Shown piece by piece: positions 5,834 to 5,852 of a stretch of 5,852 nt of DNA (position 1 is the first letter of the stretch; every line of letters begins with the position of its first letter). The notes below the pieces were generated by a model. The model was not told the origin of the DNA, ran no database searches, and saw nothing but the letters and a program-made list of their open reading frames with translations. The stretch lies in NCBI GenBank assembly GCA_002473385.1, contig DKTR01000036.1, positions 1 through 5,852 of the forward strand, given 5' to 3'. Made by a program: the position numbers and the translations under genes. Source of the DNA: Lachnospiraceae bacterium UBA7225 (GTDB lineage: Bacteria > Bacillota > Clostridia > Lachnospirales > Lachnospiraceae).

Positions 5834-5852
5834 AGGAGAAACAAATAAGAAT
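5834..5852 (+). promoter_or_regulatory. Possible RBS of a divergent gene starting at or just past the right edge
   Basis: AGGAG (5834-5838) is followed by an A-rich stretch and the window ends in AT, which could be the first two bases of an ATG 12 bases downstream. A LacI-family gene next to a divergent carbohydrate gene is a common arrangement, so a plus-strand gene here is plausible. The start codon itself is not visible. Confidence 0.35.

Overview
The window looks like ordinary chromosome from a low-to-mid GC Firmicute, most likely a gut-type Clostridia/Lachnospiraceae relative. Supporting signs are strong AGGAGG-type ribosome binding sites, sigma-A promoters of the TTGAC(A/G)/TATGAT kind with extended TGn elements, a methionine T-box leader in front of metG, and a Firmicute-style Rpn-like C-terminal relic. 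This placement is an inference from gene style; no rRNA or other marker is present.

Layout, left to right. (1) At 31-1494 (+) lies a family GH4 NAD/Mn-dependent glycosidase of the MelA (alpha-galactosidase/alpha-glucosidase) type. It starts 30 bases into the window behind a good RBS, so its promoter or operon partners lie upstream and are not seen. A long imperfect hairpin with a T-rich tail at 1545-1600 closes it. (2) At 1714-1742 there is a strong extended -10 promoter. It is followed by a small ORF, 1788-2171 (+), that looks like the C-terminal remnant of an Rpn/PD-(D/E)XK putative-transposase nuclease, with a period-4 Lys/Arg-Gly tract. (3) At 2198-2588 a second promoter and a complete T-box riboswitch carry a readable AUG specifier, Stem III, antiterminator and terminator. 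They lead into metG (methionyl-tRNA synthetase, 2589-4550, +), which has the C-terminal Trbp111/EMAPII-like tRNA-binding domain. (4) A strong hairpin at 4571-4618 separates metG from the convergent LacI-family regulator at 4680-5699 (-). (5) The last 150 bases hold the regulator's own promoter and RBS, two palindromes that may be operators, and an RBS-like site at the very right edge. That site suggests a divergent gene starting just beyond the window.

How the pieces fit. metG is a self-contained housekeeping unit controlled by uncharged tRNA-Met. The GH4 enzyme and the LacI regulator are carbohydrate-use genes. They lie on either side of metG in separate transcription units, and nothing here proves that the regulator controls the GH4 gene; its more natural target is the divergent gene off the right edge. 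I see no CRISPR array, intact mobile element, phage gene, tRNA or rRNA, and no obviously new multi-gene system. The items most worth a second look are the non-consensus T-box bulge, the promoter-driven Rpn relic, the LacI protein with a non-canonical hinge, and the GH4 enzyme's CHGE active-site signature.
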